A DNA stretch of 5,862 nt from Alphaproteobacteria bacterium (GTDB taxonomy: Bacteria; Pseudomonadota; Alphaproteobacteria; SHNJ01), in the NCBI GenBank assembly GCA_947456345.1, contig CANGQU010000054.1:1-5862 (forward strand). Direction: 5' to 3'. The notes below the pieces were generated by a model. It saw only the letters and a program-made list of their open reading frames with translations. It was not told the origin of the DNA and searched no databases. The number at the start of each line of letters is the position of its first letter. The first letter of the stretch is position 1. Below, piece after piece: positions 5,144-5,862 of the stretch. The position numbers were made by a program, and so were the translations under genes.

Positions 5144-5862
5144 TTATGGCGCGTGTTCCGCGTCGTGAGCGGCAGGCGTCGTAACGGCTTCCGGTGCGGA
5201 TGGCGCGGTTTTTCCGCCGCGCGGCGCGAAGGTGACGTCGATGGTTAAATCTTGCTCGCTAAATAATGGCAACGGCAGCTCAAAGGGCAAAGTTTCGTTC
5301 GCCAAAATCCGCTCGCTCGGTGCGCGGTACTCCGCTTGATGTAATACGGTGCGGTCACTGCTCGCGACTGTTACCCATAATTGCGGCAACGGTAAATCGG
5401 TGCCGGTAGTGTTAACGATCAAGCCCGATAACAGCATGGTTTTTGGCACAACAGCAGAAACTTCGCCGGTTTCAGGGTTTTCCACGTTCAGCTGCGGCAG
5501 ACGGTATTGCAATTCGTCCAATCGCAATCCCTGACCAGTAACAGGAATAGATAAACCAAGCGCTGAAAAGATTCGATGCGCGGGCGGCCAGGCAGCGGCG
5601 ATGTTTTGGCGTAAAAACAAGACGGTTGAGGCAAGCAATACCATCAGGATTAACAACAATATCCAAGCACGCGATAAAGGGCCAAGCCATGGTGCGCGTT
5701 TGGTTTGCCAAGCGGGATCGGCTTGGGCGGCCAGATGGGCAATCGCCTCGACGGGTGGATTATTATCGGCGTGTTCGGTGGCGATTGCGGCGATGGCGGC
5801 CTCGATCTCGTCCACGGTTGGTGCCGGTTCGGGCGGCGGTGGGGGAGCGGGCGGTTCCGGCA
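5144..5862 (-). CDS. DUF3426-like single-pass membrane protein, 5' end outside window (partial)
   Basis: The frame is open from the stop at 5144-5146 to the right edge, giving 238 visible residues. A GTG at 5813-5815 could be read as a start, but the frame continues upstream with PEPPAPPPPPEPAPT, a Pro-rich linker with no stop, so the true N-terminus lies beyond the window. After the linker come an acidic/Ala-rich helix, one strong membrane segment (about residues 49-68 counted from the GTG codon, WILLLILMVLLAST), then LGLSIPVTG and a probable beta-sandwich with SGLIVNTTGTDLPLPQLWV and a SERILANETLPFELPLP stretch. The Pro-rich linker, single TM and beta domain match alphaproteobacterial DUF3426 proteins, which usually start with a MJ0042 CxxC zinc ribbon; that domain should lie past the edge. 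A low-complexity Ala/Pro/His tail ends the protein. Function is unknown. Such genes are often near ftsE/ftsX, which cannot be checked here. Confidence 0.75.
   Translation of the reverse strand, partial: PEPPAPPPPPEPAPTVDEIEAAIAAIATEHADNNPPVEAIAHLAAQADPAWQTKRAPWLGPLSRAWILLLILMVLLASTVLFLRQNIAAAWPPAHRIFSALGLSIPVTGQGLRLDELQYRLPQLNVENPETGEVSAVVPKTMLLSGLIVNTTGTDLPLPQLWVTVASSDRTVLHQAEYRAPSERILANETLPFELPLPLFSEQDLTIDVTFAPRGGKTAPSAPEAVTTPAAHDAEHAP

Noticed and set aside
1..5862. Mobile elements, CRISPR, tRNA/rRNA, toxin-antitoxin or phage-defence genes
   Set aside because: No transposase or integrase motifs, spaced direct repeats, cloverleaf or nuclease-type domains were seen. The window is almost fully occupied by six genes with short gaps.

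Overview
The window looks like chromosomal housekeeping DNA from an alphaproteobacterium. The main pointer is the 802-residue protein encoded at 2055-4463. Its membrane-anchored, Gln/Met-rich architecture and C-terminal signature match the TIGR02302/DUF4175 family, which to my knowledge is confined to Alphaproteobacteria. The order tlpA (minus) / lptM-lysA-TIGR02302 (plus) is also typical of that class. The DNA is moderately GC-rich with many TTG leucine codons. I cannot name a genus.

Layout: (1) 32-565, minus strand: a secreted TlpA/ResA-type thioredoxin-fold protein with a WCVPC active site. (2) 566-665: an AT-rich divergent intergenic region ending in a perfect 7-bp hairpin. (3) 666-4463, plus strand: a tight operon of lptM (43-residue lipoprotein), lysA (diaminopimelate decarboxylase) and the TIGR02302 membrane protein. 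The gaps are 7 nt and then a 4-nt overlap. (4) 4464-4577: a short intergenic region with a weak possible terminator and a perfect 7-bp inverted repeat. (5) 4578-5078, plus strand: a YciF/DUF892 ferritin-like protein, followed by a strong intrinsic terminator. (6) 5144 to the right edge, minus strand: a convergent gene for a single-pass membrane protein resembling the DUF3426 (MJ0042 zinc-ribbon) family. Its 5' end lies outside the window.

How the genes fit together: lysA makes L-lysine from meso-diaminopimelate, which is also a peptidoglycan precursor. LptM is known in E. coli to assist disulfide maturation of the LPS translocon protein LptD. TlpA proteins are periplasmic thiol-disulfide enzymes. 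The TIGR02302 protein is an inner-membrane protein of unknown role. The left two thirds of the window therefore has an envelope theme. The ferritin-like gene is a separate, probably stress-related unit. Its DNA is more AT-rich and its product more lysine-rich than the neighbours.

I see no mobile element, CRISPR array, tRNA or rRNA, and no clearly novel multi-gene system. The points most worth a second look are the absence of argH from the usual argH-lptM-lysA arrangement, the uncharacterised TIGR02302 protein translationally coupled to lysA, the small lptM gene, the two leader hairpins, and the DUF3426 gene whose apparent GTG start is internal.
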